This document shows positions 24,569 through 33,003 of a DNA stretch of 44,917 nucleotides, piece by piece (the first letter of the stretch is position 1; every line of letters starts with the position of its first letter). The position numbers and the translations under genes were made by a program. The notes beneath the pieces are model-generated. The model saw nothing but the letters and a program-made list of their open reading frames with translations. It did no database searches and was not told the origin of the DNA. The stretch is from Phycisphaerales bacterium (lineage in GTDB: Bacteria > Planctomycetota > Phycisphaerae > Sedimentisphaerales > Anaerobacaceae): positions 5,537,117 through 5,582,033 of the forward strand of contig CP070675.1 in NCBI GenBank assembly GCA_020352215.1, written 5' to 3'.

Positions 24569-27181
24569 CTATTCTCGCCCCGACGTCTTGGCAAACGTAT
24601 GGGTTGTTATTCTCCCGTCCCTGTCAATGCGGGCGATCACGGCGCCGTCACGAGCTGTGAAGAATGACTCTGTTTCGTTTGCAGGGGTGATTGTCGGCTG
24701 GTTCTCATACTGGCCTCTGCCACAGCTGCATATTAAAGTCCGCGCATTCAGGCTGGGCAAGAAATCAGGATCCCGGGTGGCGGCTGAGCCGTGATGGGGA
24801 GCCACAACGACATCGGCTCTCAGGTCAGGATGCAGGCGGAGAAGCTCTCTCTGTGCAAACTGTTCGATGTCGGAGCACAGAAGGACCTTTGTATCGGCGA
24901 ACTCTATGAACGTGACCAGCGATCTGTCGTTATCGCTCAACTGCTCGTATTGGTGGGTGTTTCCGCGCGGCCAAAGCATCTTGACGTAGGCTTCGCTGTC
25001 CATGTTCAATGTCTCGCCGAGGCGCTGTATGCCAAGGCCTTTCCGGTTCAGGTACTCATTGAGATGACTCGCCGTTCCCCACGCGTCGGTCGCGTCGAAA
25101 AATGCATCGTTGGCGTAGATGACGCCAATGTCACAATATTCCGTGACCTCCGGTATTCCGCTGATGTGATCGATGTCATTGTGGCTGATCACGACCGCGT
25201 GGATCTTGCCTATTCCACTGTAGTCCAAGAACGGCGCGACGATTCTCCTGCCCACATCGCTTTTGTACAGTGAGCCGGCGTCAAACAGGATGTTGGTTCT
25301 GCCGGGCAGCTGTGCCAGTATTGCCTGACCATGCCCGACGTCAAGACAGGTCAGGAAGAGACTGTCCCTGTATGTTCTTTGCCATTTTGTCGTCCCCAGC
25401 AAGACGATAAGCCCGAGAGCCATTGCGGTGCAGATGGCCCTTTTCAACAGCGGTCTCCTGATATAAACGAACGCTGCGAAGAACACCAGACAGTAGTACA
25501 GAACCACTGGTGCGAGCGATACGTGACCTATGAGTATCTGCGAGATATTCAACTCGGCGATTAGCTTCACCAGCCAGATCAGCGAGCCTGAAAGGACGGA
25601 GGCGACGAGACCCAGAGCGGCCGCCACGGTCGGCAGGACAAAATGGAGAATCATCTTCAAGAACCCCAGCGTGAGGATGGCACCGACCAATGGAAATACC
25701 AGGACCGTCCATATGCTCGTAAAGGGGTTAATCGTGTAAAAATGATACAGCAAGATGCCGGCACCGCCGAGCCACGCAGTGAGCCCTGTAGAAAATAATG
25801 TCAAAAGATACGCGCCCGGCCTCCAGACTATGCGAAACAGCGTCTTTGCTCTTGGGACTTTCCCATGCAAGGAAAGGCCTGCTATTTTCTCGTACAAGAA
25901 CGAGTGGATGCGCCGGCAAAGAAGCACGAGTGCGAGGACGGAGCTGAACGACAATTGCCAGCCGGCCTCGAATAGCTGCGTTGGCCTGATTAGCAGGAGA
26001 ATTATTGCCGCCAGCGACAGCGTATTGAGTGAGCTTGGGTTCCGGCGAGTCAGAATTGATGCGCAGTAGACCCAGCAGATGATGGCCGCCCTCAGTGTGG
26101 GTGCTCGTGGCGGGACAATTAGCAGGAAAGTGGCCACTGCGATCATGCAGACGGTGGCCCTGGCGGGCTTCAGCAGACCCGCTGTTTTGCACAGCCACCA
26201 GATGATCGCCACCAGGATGCCCAGATGCATTCCGGAGAGACTGATGAAGTGCAAAAGTCCCGTCCTGCGAAAAGCGAGGTAGGTAGTGGCGTCGATGTCG
26301 TGTCTGGCTCCCAGCAGCAGCGCCTGCAGCAGCCCTTGGCTTGCATCATCCGAGGGCAGGTCGCCCAGCAGCGCATTCGCCGCTGTTTGTCTGACTCTCG
26401 TTCTTATGTCCGTAAAGATGCCTGTTGACCGGCTCGGCAGCAATCTAATGCCGTCTCGCGACTCGACTGATGCCGCGACCAATGTATTCCGGCGGCGCAC
26501 GTGCTGTGATACGTCGAATTGGCCCGGATTGGTTGCCGGCTTGAACCTGTCGAGCCAGCAGCAGGCCTCAATACGGTCACCGACCGTCAGGTCTATAACC
26601 GCACCACCCACCCAAACTCGAACCATCCCACTTGCCTTTGCCCAACCGCTGGTCGATTCAACCTCATCGATCCTAAGGTAGAAGCTGCTGCTTGGATCTG
26701 AATATGTGAATTTTGCAAAGTGCCACTCTCTGTTCTCACGACGTGGCTCGGTGACAATCAGGCCGCGAATTGTCGCTAACTTACGTTCGTCACCGACGAG
26801 ATGGCACAAGTCGTCAGAATCGAGCCTCTGAAAGCTGATCAGTCGGATACCACCGAGGCACATCGCGCAGACAAGTGCAAGAAAGCTCAACAGAGCAGGG
26901 ACATGGGCACCGGTGCTCTTCCGGACGACTAAGATCAGAACCGCCATGAGCGAGCAAACGGCCATGACTATCAGCCAGAGCCGGATATGTTGTCTGGCGT
27001 GACCTGGGACCCCGGATACCGACAGCGCCTGCTGTATCAGGATCCCAAGTATCAGCCCTATCACGGGAAATAGGAGCGGGCAGGTGGCTATTAGGTGCCT
27101 ATACCGGTTGACGGGTCCCCCGGCGAGTTGTTTGTCAATCAAGGCTAATTTTCGCTGAATCTCGTCCATGCTCCCGATCAC
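24569..27181 (-). CDS. comEC: ComEC/Rec2 DNA-uptake channel
   Basis: An 870-residue inner-membrane protein for import of single-stranded DNA during transformation. In order there are two or three N-terminal helices, a DUF4131/OB-like domain (TIRGLIVTEPRRE to VWVGGAVIDLTVGDRIEA), the Competence helix bundle with HFISLSGMHLGILVAIIWW and PRAPTLRAAIICWVY, and a C-terminal metallo-beta-lactamase domain with LTCLDVGHGQAIL, LFDAGSL, ISHNDIDHISGI, LLCSDIEQFAQREL and VVAPHHGSA. All three domains of the full-length form are present. The start is either GTG 27181 or ATG 27169; neither has a well-spaced SD. Together with pilD nearby this points to possible natural competence, though no pilus genes are in the window. 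Confidence 0.93.
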   Translation of the reverse strand: MIGSMDEIQRKLALIDKQLAGGPVNRYRHLIATCPLLFPVIGLILGILIQQALSVSGVPGHARQHIRLWLIVMAVCSLMAVLILVVRKSTGAHVPALLSFLALVCAMCLGGIRLISFQRLDSDDLCHLVGDERKLATIRGLIVTEPRRENREWHFAKFTYSDPSSSFYLRIDEVESTSGWAKASGMVRVWVGGAVIDLTVGDRIEACCWLDRFKPATNPGQFDVSQHVRRRNTLVAASVESRDGIRLLPSRSTGIFTDIRTRVRQTAANALLGDLPSDDASQGLLQALLLGARHDIDATTYLAFRRTGLLHFISLSGMHLGILVAIIWWLCKTAGLLKPARATVCMIAVATFLLIVPPRAPTLRAAIICWVYCASILTRRNPSSLNTLSLAAIILLLIRPTQLFEAGWQLSFSSVLALVLLCRRIHSFLYEKIAGLSLHGKVPRAKTLFRIVWRPGAYLLTLFSTGLTAWLGGAGILLYHFYTINPFTSIWTVLVFPLVGAILTLGFLKMILHFVLPTVAAALGLVASVLSGSLIWLVKLIAELNISQILIGHVSLAPVVLYYCLVFFAAFVYIRRPLLKRAICTAMALGLIVLLGTTKWQRTYRDSLFLTCLDVGHGQAILAQLPGRTNILFDAGSLYKSDVGRRIVAPFLDYSGIGKIHAVVISHNDIDHISGIPEVTEYCDIGVIYANDAFFDATDAWGTASHLNEYLNRKGLGIQRLGETLNMDSEAYVKMLWPRGNTHQYEQLSDNDRSLVTFIEFADTKVLLCSDIEQFAQRELLRLHPDLRADVVVAPHHGSAATRDPDFLPSLNARTLICSCGRGQYENQPTITPANETESFFTARDGAVIARIDRDGRITTHTFAKTSGRE

Positions 27182-27325
27182 TCAATTATAGTCTCTTTAG
27201 CACAACTATGATATGATTGGGGAACAAAAGGCGTGCTCAGACCGAACAAATCCGCCTCTGTCACATAATTAACCAGGAGATCTACAGATAAAATGTGTTT
27301 TGGCTTCTGAAGGAAGGAGTTCACT

Positions 27326-27886
27326 ATGGTTAGGACTGCCTCCACGATGCTTGCTCTGGGGACTGCTGCTCCGCATTTTAGTCTGCCCGACACGAAGGGC
27401 GAGAAGGTATCGCTGACTGGTTTCCGGGAGGCCCCGGCCCTATTGGTGATTTTCATGTGCAACCATTGTCCCTTTGTCAAGCATATCCTGAAGGGTCTTG
27501 TGGACCTTGTCGGTGAGTATCAGGCAAAGGGTGTTGCAGTGGTCGGTGTCAATTCGAACGATGTGGAGAACTATCCCGAAGACAGCCCGCAGAACATGGC
27601 AAAAGTGGCGCAGGACAATGATTTCACGTTCCCATATCTCTACGACGAAACACAGGAGGTCGCCAAGGCATATCGTGCAGCCTGCACGCCGGATTTTTTC
27701 TTGTTTGACGCGAACCGATCGTTAGTCTATAGGGGCCAGATGGATGATAGCAGGCCCGGCAACGGCGTGCCTGTTACCGGGGCCGACCTCAGGACCGCCA
27801 TCGATGCGGTGCTGCAAGCAAAGCCCGTACCTGAGGACCAGAAACCGAGCGTGGGCTGCAACATAAAGTGGAAGGAACTGGAATGA
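27326..27886 (+). CDS. thioredoxin-family peroxiredoxin-like protein
   Basis: A 186-residue AhpC/TlpA-type thioredoxin-fold protein with APHFSLPDTKGEKVSLTGF and the redox motif FMCNHCPFVKH (CxxC), then VGVNSNDVENYPEDSP and ACTPDFFLFDANRSLVYRGQMD, where the cis-proline precedes DFF. No signal peptide is evident, so it is cytoplasmic. GGAAGGAG precedes the ATG. It probably acts as a thiol reductase or peroxidase. Its last codons overlap the start of the next, ferritin-like gene (ATGA overlap), and the operon continues into the rubrerythrin-like protein and 2-oxoacid oxidoreductase. Confidence 0.85.
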   Translation: MVRTASTMLALGTAAPHFSLPDTKGEKVSLTGFREAPALLVIFMCNHCPFVKHILKGLVDLVGEYQAKGVAVVGVNSNDVENYPEDSPQNMAKVAQDNDFTFPYLYDETQEVAKAYRAACTPDFFLFDANRSLVYRGQMDDSRPGNGVPVTGADLRTAIDAVLQAKPVPEDQKPSVGCNIKWKELE

Positions 27887-28374
27887 ATGTTGAATTGAAC
27901 GTCTTTGAGGTACTGGATATAGCCGAGCAAATCGAGCGTAACGGTGCGAAGTTTTACCGCAGGGCGGCGGAACTTTTTGCCGACGGGTCCATCGAGAAGC
28001 TATTTCTCGACTTGGCGACTTGGGAAAATGCTCACGTCAGAGTCTTCGCGAATATGAGGGCGGAGCTTTCTGAACAAAACTGGGAAAGCGGGGGTTTTGA
28101 GCCCACGAGACTTGATTTGCCGGATGCGCAAGTGATGGCCGGCCTCGCGGTATTCGGCGTAAGGCCGAATCCGGCCGAAGAGCTTACCGGCAATGAAGAA
28201 GTGGCAAACATTATCAGAATGGCCATCCAGAAGGAGAAAGACTCGATCGTCTACTACACGGGATTGAAGGATTTTGTTCTTTCCAAAGCCGGCAAGGCGA
28301 AGATCGACGAAATCATCGCAGAGGAAATGCGTCACGTCCGAATTCTGGGTGAGTCGTTGGAGCAAAGGCAGTAG
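27883..28374 (+). CDS. ferritin-like (rubrerythrin-type) diiron protein A
   Basis: A 163-residue four-helix-bundle protein with two ExxH motifs, WENAH near residue 47 and EEMRH near 150. These, with Glu residues in IAEQIERNGAKFYRRAA and IQKEKDSIVYYTG, would form a diiron site. No rubredoxin domain is present, so electrons must come from a partner. Peroxide reduction or iron handling under oxidative stress is likely. The ATG at 27883 overlaps the redoxin stop by four bases, so translation is coupled. Confidence 0.85.
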   Translation: MNVELNVFEVLDIAEQIERNGAKFYRRAAELFADGSIEKLFLDLATWENAHVRVFANMRAELSEQNWESGGFEPTRLDLPDAQVMAGLAVFGVRPNPAEELTGNEEVANIIRMAIQKEKDSIVYYTGLKDFVLSKAGKAKIDEIIAEEMRHVRILGESLEQRQ

Positions 28375-28406
28375 AGTGGCCTATACAGCGGGCAAGGAGC
28401 GATAGG

Positions 28407-28889
28407 ATGGATATATTCGAATATGCTATGCAGATGGAAAAGGATGGTGAGGGCTACTACCGTGAGTTGGCCGGACGCGCCGAGAATGCTGGCTTGAAGT
28501 CGATACTCACTATGTTGGCTGATGAGGAGGTCAAGCACTACAAAGCCCTACGGCAGCTCAAGACCGCCGAGCCACAGATGGCCGAGACGACGATTCTGAC
28601 CGATGCCAAGAATGTCTTCGCCGGGATGAAGGCGTCGGGGGACCTCTCTGACTTGGATATTGAACAGACCGAACTGTACAGGAAAGCCCAGGACATCGAG
28701 AAGAAAAGCCAGGATTTCTACCAGGCAAAGGCCGACGAGGTCGAAGAGCAATACCAGAAACAAGTTCTTCTCAGACTGGCCGAAGAGGAAGGCAGGCATT
28801 ATTTCCTGCTCGAAAACATAATTGAGTTTGTATCTCGCCCCGAGACGTGGCTTGAAGATGCGGAGTTCAACCATTTGGAAGAGTACTGA
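28407..28889 (+). CDS. ferritin-like (rubrerythrin-type) diiron protein B
   Basis: A 160-residue four-helix protein. Diiron ligands are suggested by YAMQMEKDGEGYYRELA, ADEEVKHYKAL (ExxH), AQDIEKKSQDFYQ and LAEEEGRHYFLLENI (ExxH). It lacks a rubredoxin domain, like its neighbour, but the two differ enough to be separate subfamilies rather than a recent duplication. It lies 32 bases after diiron protein A and 45 before the 2-oxoacid oxidoreductase. The role is probably peroxide or oxygen protection for the oxygen-sensitive oxidoreductase that follows. Confidence 0.87.
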   Translation: MDIFEYAMQMEKDGEGYYRELAGRAENAGLKSILTMLADEEVKHYKALRQLKTAEPQMAETTILTDAKNVFAGMKASGDLSDLDIEQTELYRKAQDIEKKSQDFYQAKADEVEEQYQKQVLLRLAEEEGRHYFLLENIIEFVSRPETWLEDAEFNHLEEY

Positions 28890-28934
28890 GAGTCTCCGGC
28901 CGGGTGAATCTGCAAGGACCCTGGTGAGGGAAGG

Positions 28935-30671
28935 ATGGATCCTATGAGCGGCAAATCAACGCTTCATGAGAGCGACGTTTCGATTGTTCTGTGCGGTCAG
29001 GCCGGTCAGGGCATCCAGACCGTTGAGTTTCTCCTGACCAGAATCTTGAAAATCGCCGGCTTCAACGTATTTGCGACAAAGGAGTATATGTCGCGAATTC
29101 GGGGTGGAGCCAATTCCACCCAGATACGTGTTGCGAGCAGGAAGGTGTCTGCTCCCGTCAACAGAATTGACGTTTTAGTTGCCCTCAACGAAGGCGCCCT
29201 GCAACACGTTGCCGCAAGGATCTCGCGGGAAACGATGGTGCTCGCTGAAAAGAGTGTCGTGGGCGATGAGGCTGATCTGGGGTCGTCTAAATTCATAGAT
29301 GTTCCGTTTACGGAAACGGCATCTGAAATTGGTGATAAGGTCTACGCCAACACAGTTGCGGTCGGCACGATCGCCGGCCTGTTGGGAGTGAAACTTGGTG
29401 ACATCAGCGACTACATTAAGCGTTTCTTCTCTGCGAAGTCGAGCGAGATCGTGCAGGGCAACGTCAAGTCGGCCGAAGCCGGTCACAAGATAGGCCGTGA
29501 GTTGGCAGCCTCCGGTGCAATCGACCTTGACATTGCTGCCGACACGCAGGCAAGTGACGAGATTCTGTTGAATGGGGCCGAAGCCGTCGGTCTTGGGGCG
29601 ATAGCAGGGGGGTGCAATTTTATAGCTTCTTATCCGATGTCACCTTCGACGGGTGTGCTCGCATTTCTTGCCAAGCACGGCAGCGACTTCGACATAATTG
29701 CCGAGCAGGCGGAAGACGAAATCGCGGCGATAAACATGGCCCTCGGCGCCTGGTATGCGGGTGCCCGGGCAATGGTCACGACCTCGGGTGGCGGCTTTGC
29801 ACTCATGACCGAGGGGCTTAGCCTGGCGGGGATGTTGGAGACCCCGGTTGTGATTCATCTTGCCCAGCGGCCGGGCCCTGCCACAGGACTGCCCACGCGC
29901 ACCGAACAGGGAGACCTCGAGCTGGCTCTGTATGCAGGGCACGGGGAGTTCCCGAGAATCATCTTTGCCCCCGGGACACTCCAGGAAGCCTTCTACCTGA
30001 CTCAGAAGGCGTTTAATCTGGCAGACAAGTATCAGGTGCCCGTGTTCGTCCTCACCGACCAGTATATGATTGATTCCTATTACAACGTGCCGTCGTTCAA
30101 TTTGTCGGATGTGAGGGTCGAGAAGTTCATCATCAAGACAGCCGCGGATTACAGAAGATACGAGCTTACCAAAGACGGCATTTCTCCTCGCGGCATACCG
30201 GGATTTGGAGAGGGACTGGTTGCCGTGGATAGCGATGAACACGATGAGGCGGGGCACATAACCGAAGACCTCGACCTGAGGGTAAAGATGGTCGACAAGA
30301 GGCTCAAACGCCTGGAGGCGATGCAGGCCGAAGCCGTCCACCCGGAACTTGTGGGAAAGAGCGACTATGAGAACCTCCTGATCTGTTGGGGCTCGACCTA
30401 TCACATCGCAAGAGAGGCTCTGGCTGAACTGGCGCGGGATGACACTGCGTTGCTGCACTGCAAACAAGTATATCCGCTGGGCCCCGGTGTGGCCGACCAT
30501 CTCAAGAAGGCCCGCCGGACCATTCTGATTGAGGGCAATGCAACCGGTCAGTTCGGAAAGCTGATCAGACTGCACGTGGGAATTGATGTCCACGAGCAGA
30601 TTCTCAAGTACAGTGGGCTAAGTTTCACCGTAGAAGAGGTTGTTAACCGCCTGGAAACTCTATTAGCTTAG
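28935..30671 (+). CDS. korA: 2-oxoacid:acceptor oxidoreductase, fused gamma-alpha subunit
   Basis: A 578-residue subunit combining the gamma domain (residues about 12-190: [34 protein letters not shown]) with the alpha, pyrimidine-binding domain (about 210-400: [58 protein letters not shown]) and the C-terminal region with [10 protein letters not shown] and [16 protein letters not shown]. It oxidises a 2-oxoacid such as 2-oxoglutarate to the acyl-CoA, with electrons going to ferredoxin. The fusion is of the KorA type. In-frame ATGs at 28935 and 28944 are both plausible starts; the second has the better SD spacing. The beta subunit follows nine bases after the stop. No ferredoxin (delta) subunit is encoded here. 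Confidence 0.92.
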   Translation: MDPMSGKSTLHESDVSIVLCGQAGQGIQTVEFLLTRILKIAGFNVFATKEYMSRIRGGANSTQIRVASRKVSAPVNRIDVLVALNEGALQHVAARISRETMVLAEKSVVGDEADLGSSKFIDVPFTETASEIGDKVYANTVAVGTIAGLLGVKLGDISDYIKRFFSAKSSEIVQGNVKSAEAGHKIGRELAASGAIDLDIAADTQASDEILLNGAEAVGLGAIAGGCNFIASYPMSPSTGVLAFLAKHGSDFDIIAEQAEDEIAAINMALGAWYAGARAMVTTSGGGFALMTEGLSLAGMLETPVVIHLAQRPGPATGLPTRTEQGDLELALYAGHGEFPRIIFAPGTLQEAFYLTQKAFNLADKYQVPVFVLTDQYMIDSYYNVPSFNLSDVRVEKFIIKTAADYRRYELTKDGISPRGIPGFGEGLVAVDSDEHDEAGHITEDLDLRVKMVDKRLKRLEAMQAEAVHPELVGKSDYENLLICWGSTYHIAREALAELARDDTALLHCKQVYPLGPGVADHLKKARRTILIEGNATGQFGKLIRLHVGIDVHEQILKYSGLSFTVEEVVNRLETLLA

Positions 30672-30680
30672 GGACATACC

Positions 30681-31550
30681 ATGGAAGCTGAAGCATTTGA
30701 GGCCGGTGACATCGATATCGCTTGGTGTCCGGGCTGTGGCAATTTTCCGATTTTGAAGGCTCTGAAGCAGGCGCTGGCGGAATTGGACATCGATCCGAGT
30801 GGCCTTGTCCTCGTTTCGGGGATAGGGCAGGCTGCAAAGATACCGCACTATTTCAGGACCAATTTGTTCGACGGATTACACGGACGAGCGTTACCGCCTG
30901 CGACGGCGATAAAGGCGGCCAATCCTTCTCTGACCGTCATAGCCGAGAGCGGCGACGGAGATATGTACGGCGAGGGCGGCAATCACTTCATCCATACTAT
31001 ACGACGGAATCCCGACATAACCAACATAGTCCACGACAACATGGTCTATGGCCTGACAAAGGGACAGGCGTCACCGACAAGTCGGATAGGCTTCAAGACC
31101 CCGGTCCAGGTTGCCGGCGTTTTCCTTGAGCCTTTCAATCCTTTGGCGGCTGCGATCGCCCTAAGCGCCGGTTTTGTTGCCAGGGCCTTTGCAGGTCATA
31201 TCGAGCAGACAAAGGACATTATCAAGAAGGCTGTCACGCACAAGGGTTATGCACTGGTGGATGTGTTACAGCCCTGTGTTACATTTAACAAGGTCAATAC
31301 CTATCAATGGTTCAAGGAGAACTGCTACTACCTTGAGGATTCACACGATAGTTCCGATCGAAGCGGCGCCTTCAATAGGGCTATTGAGACTAAAAGGCTA
31401 CCCTTGGGGACATTTTACGTGAACCCGGGCAAGGACAGCTTTGAAGACAATATTGGGGTCTATCGTGAGGACAAGCGTCCGCTGTACGAGCGGGATGTTG
31501 ATCTCGAAAAGCTGGGTGCGCTTGTCGATAGCTTCAAGATGGTGGGCTAA
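30681..31550 (+). CDS. korB: 2-oxoacid:acceptor oxidoreductase, beta subunit (TPP-binding)
   Basis: A 289-residue partner of the gamma-alpha subunit. [15 protein letters not shown] near the N-terminus supplies cluster and substrate contacts, and the thiamine diphosphate motif is [23 protein letters not shown] followed by [34 protein letters not shown] and the C-terminal [10 protein letters not shown] are typical of KorB. Two cysteines of the usual [4Fe-4S] set are in WCPGCG and a third in QPCVTFN. Substrate (2-oxoglutarate, pyruvate or branched-chain oxoacid) cannot be fixed by sequence; the KorAB architecture favours 2-oxoglutarate. Confidence 0.92.
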   Translation: MEAEAFEAGDIDIAWCPGCGNFPILKALKQALAELDIDPSGLVLVSGIGQAAKIPHYFRTNLFDGLHGRALPPATAIKAANPSLTVIAESGDGDMYGEGGNHFIHTIRRNPDITNIVHDNMVYGLTKGQASPTSRIGFKTPVQVAGVFLEPFNPLAAAIALSAGFVARAFAGHIEQTKDIIKKAVTHKGYALVDVLQPCVTFNKVNTYQWFKENCYYLEDSHDSSDRSGAFNRAIETKRLPLGTFYVNPGKDSFEDNIGVYREDKRPLYERDVDLEKLGALVDSFKMVG

Positions 31551-31618
31551 CCGTTCACAGGGATAGGGCAGCGTTTTTGTTACACTGCCAGCTGCAACAA
31601 TGACACGGGCACACGCCA

Positions 31619-32500
31619 GTGAAAGAAGGCGTAATTCTTACGAAATCGGCTCCGACTGACAAAGTGGTTCTCAGGGACATACTGGAGAGGGTGTACTCCA
31701 GGTATAACCATCGCGAGCTCATCGAGCCGGACCCTTTGCAGTTCGTTTACAGGTACTCCAATCCCGCAGATCAGGAGATTGCTGGGTTTCTTGCCGCGGC
31801 TCTGGCCTATGGCAGAGTGCAGCAAATAGAAAAGAGCGTGGCCGATTTGCTGGCTCGTATGGGCGCGAGCCCGTATGAGTTCGTGCGAGGTTTTGACGAG
31901 CGGAGCAGGAGAGACCTGAGGGACTTCAAGCACAGATTCACCAGCGGCGATGACATTTCGGACCTGCTATGGCTGCTCGGGCAGGTTCTGGCACAATACG
32001 GGAGTATTGAGAAGTTCTTTGCCTATTGTTATAATCCGGATGACAGTAACACCGTCTCCGTATTGTCGAGATTCTGCGGTTTGTTGTGTGAGATGCATGC
32101 GGCCGAGAACGGCGGCAATGTCGGCAGGGGCCTGAGGTATTTGTTGGCCGATCCGACAAGGGGCAGTGCCAGCAAGCGTCTGAACCTGTTCTTGAGATGG
32201 ATGGTGCGGAGCGATGACGTTGATCCCGGACTGTGGAAGTCGGTCGAGGCGACGAAGCTGATTGTGCCGGTCGATGTGCACATGGGTCGGCTGGCCAGAA
32301 TATTGGGGCTGCACAATCGTAACACCGTCTCGCTGGCGACGGCCCTTGAGATTACTGCCGGCTTTGCGGCAATTGAACCGAGCGACCCGGTGAAGTATGA
32401 TTTTGCTTTGAGCAGGATCGGTATTGTGGACGATTGCAATGGCAAGTATGACCCAAGGTGTGAAGTTTGTGAGCTTTCTGGGATCTGCGTTGGAAACTGA
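31619..32500 (+). CDS. TIGR02757 (DUF2400) family protein with endonuclease III-like Fe-S loop
   Basis: A 293-residue protein of the TIGR02757 family, which is widespread and uncharacterised. Family blocks are DPLQFVYRYSNPADQEIAGFLAAALAYGRV, KRLNLFLRWMVR and KLIVPVDVHMGRLARILGL. The last block resembles the VDTHV aspartate region of HhH-GPD glycosylases, but the helix-hairpin-helix itself is not recognisable. The C-terminus has Cys-x7-Cys-x2-Cys-x5-Cys, close to the C-x6-C-x2-C-x5-C iron-sulfur loop of endonuclease III. A DNA repair role is inference. The GTG start at 31619 is 68 bases after korB and lacks a clear SD. It may belong to the redoxin-korAB run. Confidence 0.85.
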   Translation: MKEGVILTKSAPTDKVVLRDILERVYSRYNHRELIEPDPLQFVYRYSNPADQEIAGFLAAALAYGRVQQIEKSVADLLARMGASPYEFVRGFDERSRRDLRDFKHRFTSGDDISDLLWLLGQVLAQYGSIEKFFAYCYNPDDSNTVSVLSRFCGLLCEMHAAENGGNVGRGLRYLLADPTRGSASKRLNLFLRWMVRSDDVDPGLWKSVEATKLIVPVDVHMGRLARILGLHNRNTVSLATALEITAGFAAIEPSDPVKYDFALSRIGIVDDCNGKYDPRCEVCELSGICVGN

Positions 32501-32539
32501 TGCCCCTGCGGTGGGCGTTGACCAAGATGTGGAGTGACT

Positions 32540-32983
32540 ATGCAAGGTGACAATGAGAAGATAAAGGTGTTGTTTCTGTGCACGGGCAATTCGTGTCGAA
32601 GTCAGATGGCGGAAGGCTGGGCCAGGCACCTGAAATCGGATTCAATTGAGCCGTATTCGGCAGGCACCTATCCAGTCGGTGTTAGTTCCAGGGCGACCAA
32701 GGTGATGGCGGAGGCGGGAGTCGATATTTCCGAACACACATCCAAACGTGTGGACGATCTCGTCGCAATTGACTTCGACTATGTTGTGACTTTGTGCGAT
32801 AGTGCGAGAGAGCATTGCCCCGTATTCGGTGGCCGGACCAAACAGATTCACCGCGGCTTTGAAGATCCCGTCGCTGCCGTAGGTAGTGAAGAGCAGATCA
32901 TGAGGGCCTTTCGGAAGACACGAGATGCTATAAAGGGATTTATTGCGACGCTACCTGATGGCCTGCGTGCCGGCGGTAGTTGA
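32540..32983 (+). CDS. arsC: arsenate reductase, thioredoxin-coupled (LMW-PTP fold)
   Basis: A 147-residue ArsC of the low-molecular-weight phosphatase fold. The P-loop CTGNSCRS gives Cys14-x5-Arg20, and the two resolving cysteines Cys86 and Cys93 sit in LCDSAREHCPVF with the spacing known for thioredoxin-linked ArsC. HRGFEDPVAA carries the conserved Asp-Pro. It reduces arsenate to arsenite, with thioredoxin recycling. The ATG at 32540 is chosen for the GGAG five bases upstream. No ArsR or arsenite pump is adjacent; the SO_0444-type permease at 43871 is 11 kb away. Confidence 0.92.
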   Translation: MQGDNEKIKVLFLCTGNSCRSQMAEGWARHLKSDSIEPYSAGTYPVGVSSRATKVMAEAGVDISEHTSKRVDDLVAIDFDYVVTLCDSAREHCPVFGGRTKQIHRGFEDPVAAVGSEEQIMRAFRKTRDAIKGFIATLPDGLRAGGS

Positions 32984-33003
32984 GAAGGCGGAGTCGGCAG
33001 AAA

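Noticed and set aside
29640..30593. 317-codon minus-strand frame inside korA
   Set aside because: Antisense shadow with no motif; korA is well conserved in its own frame.
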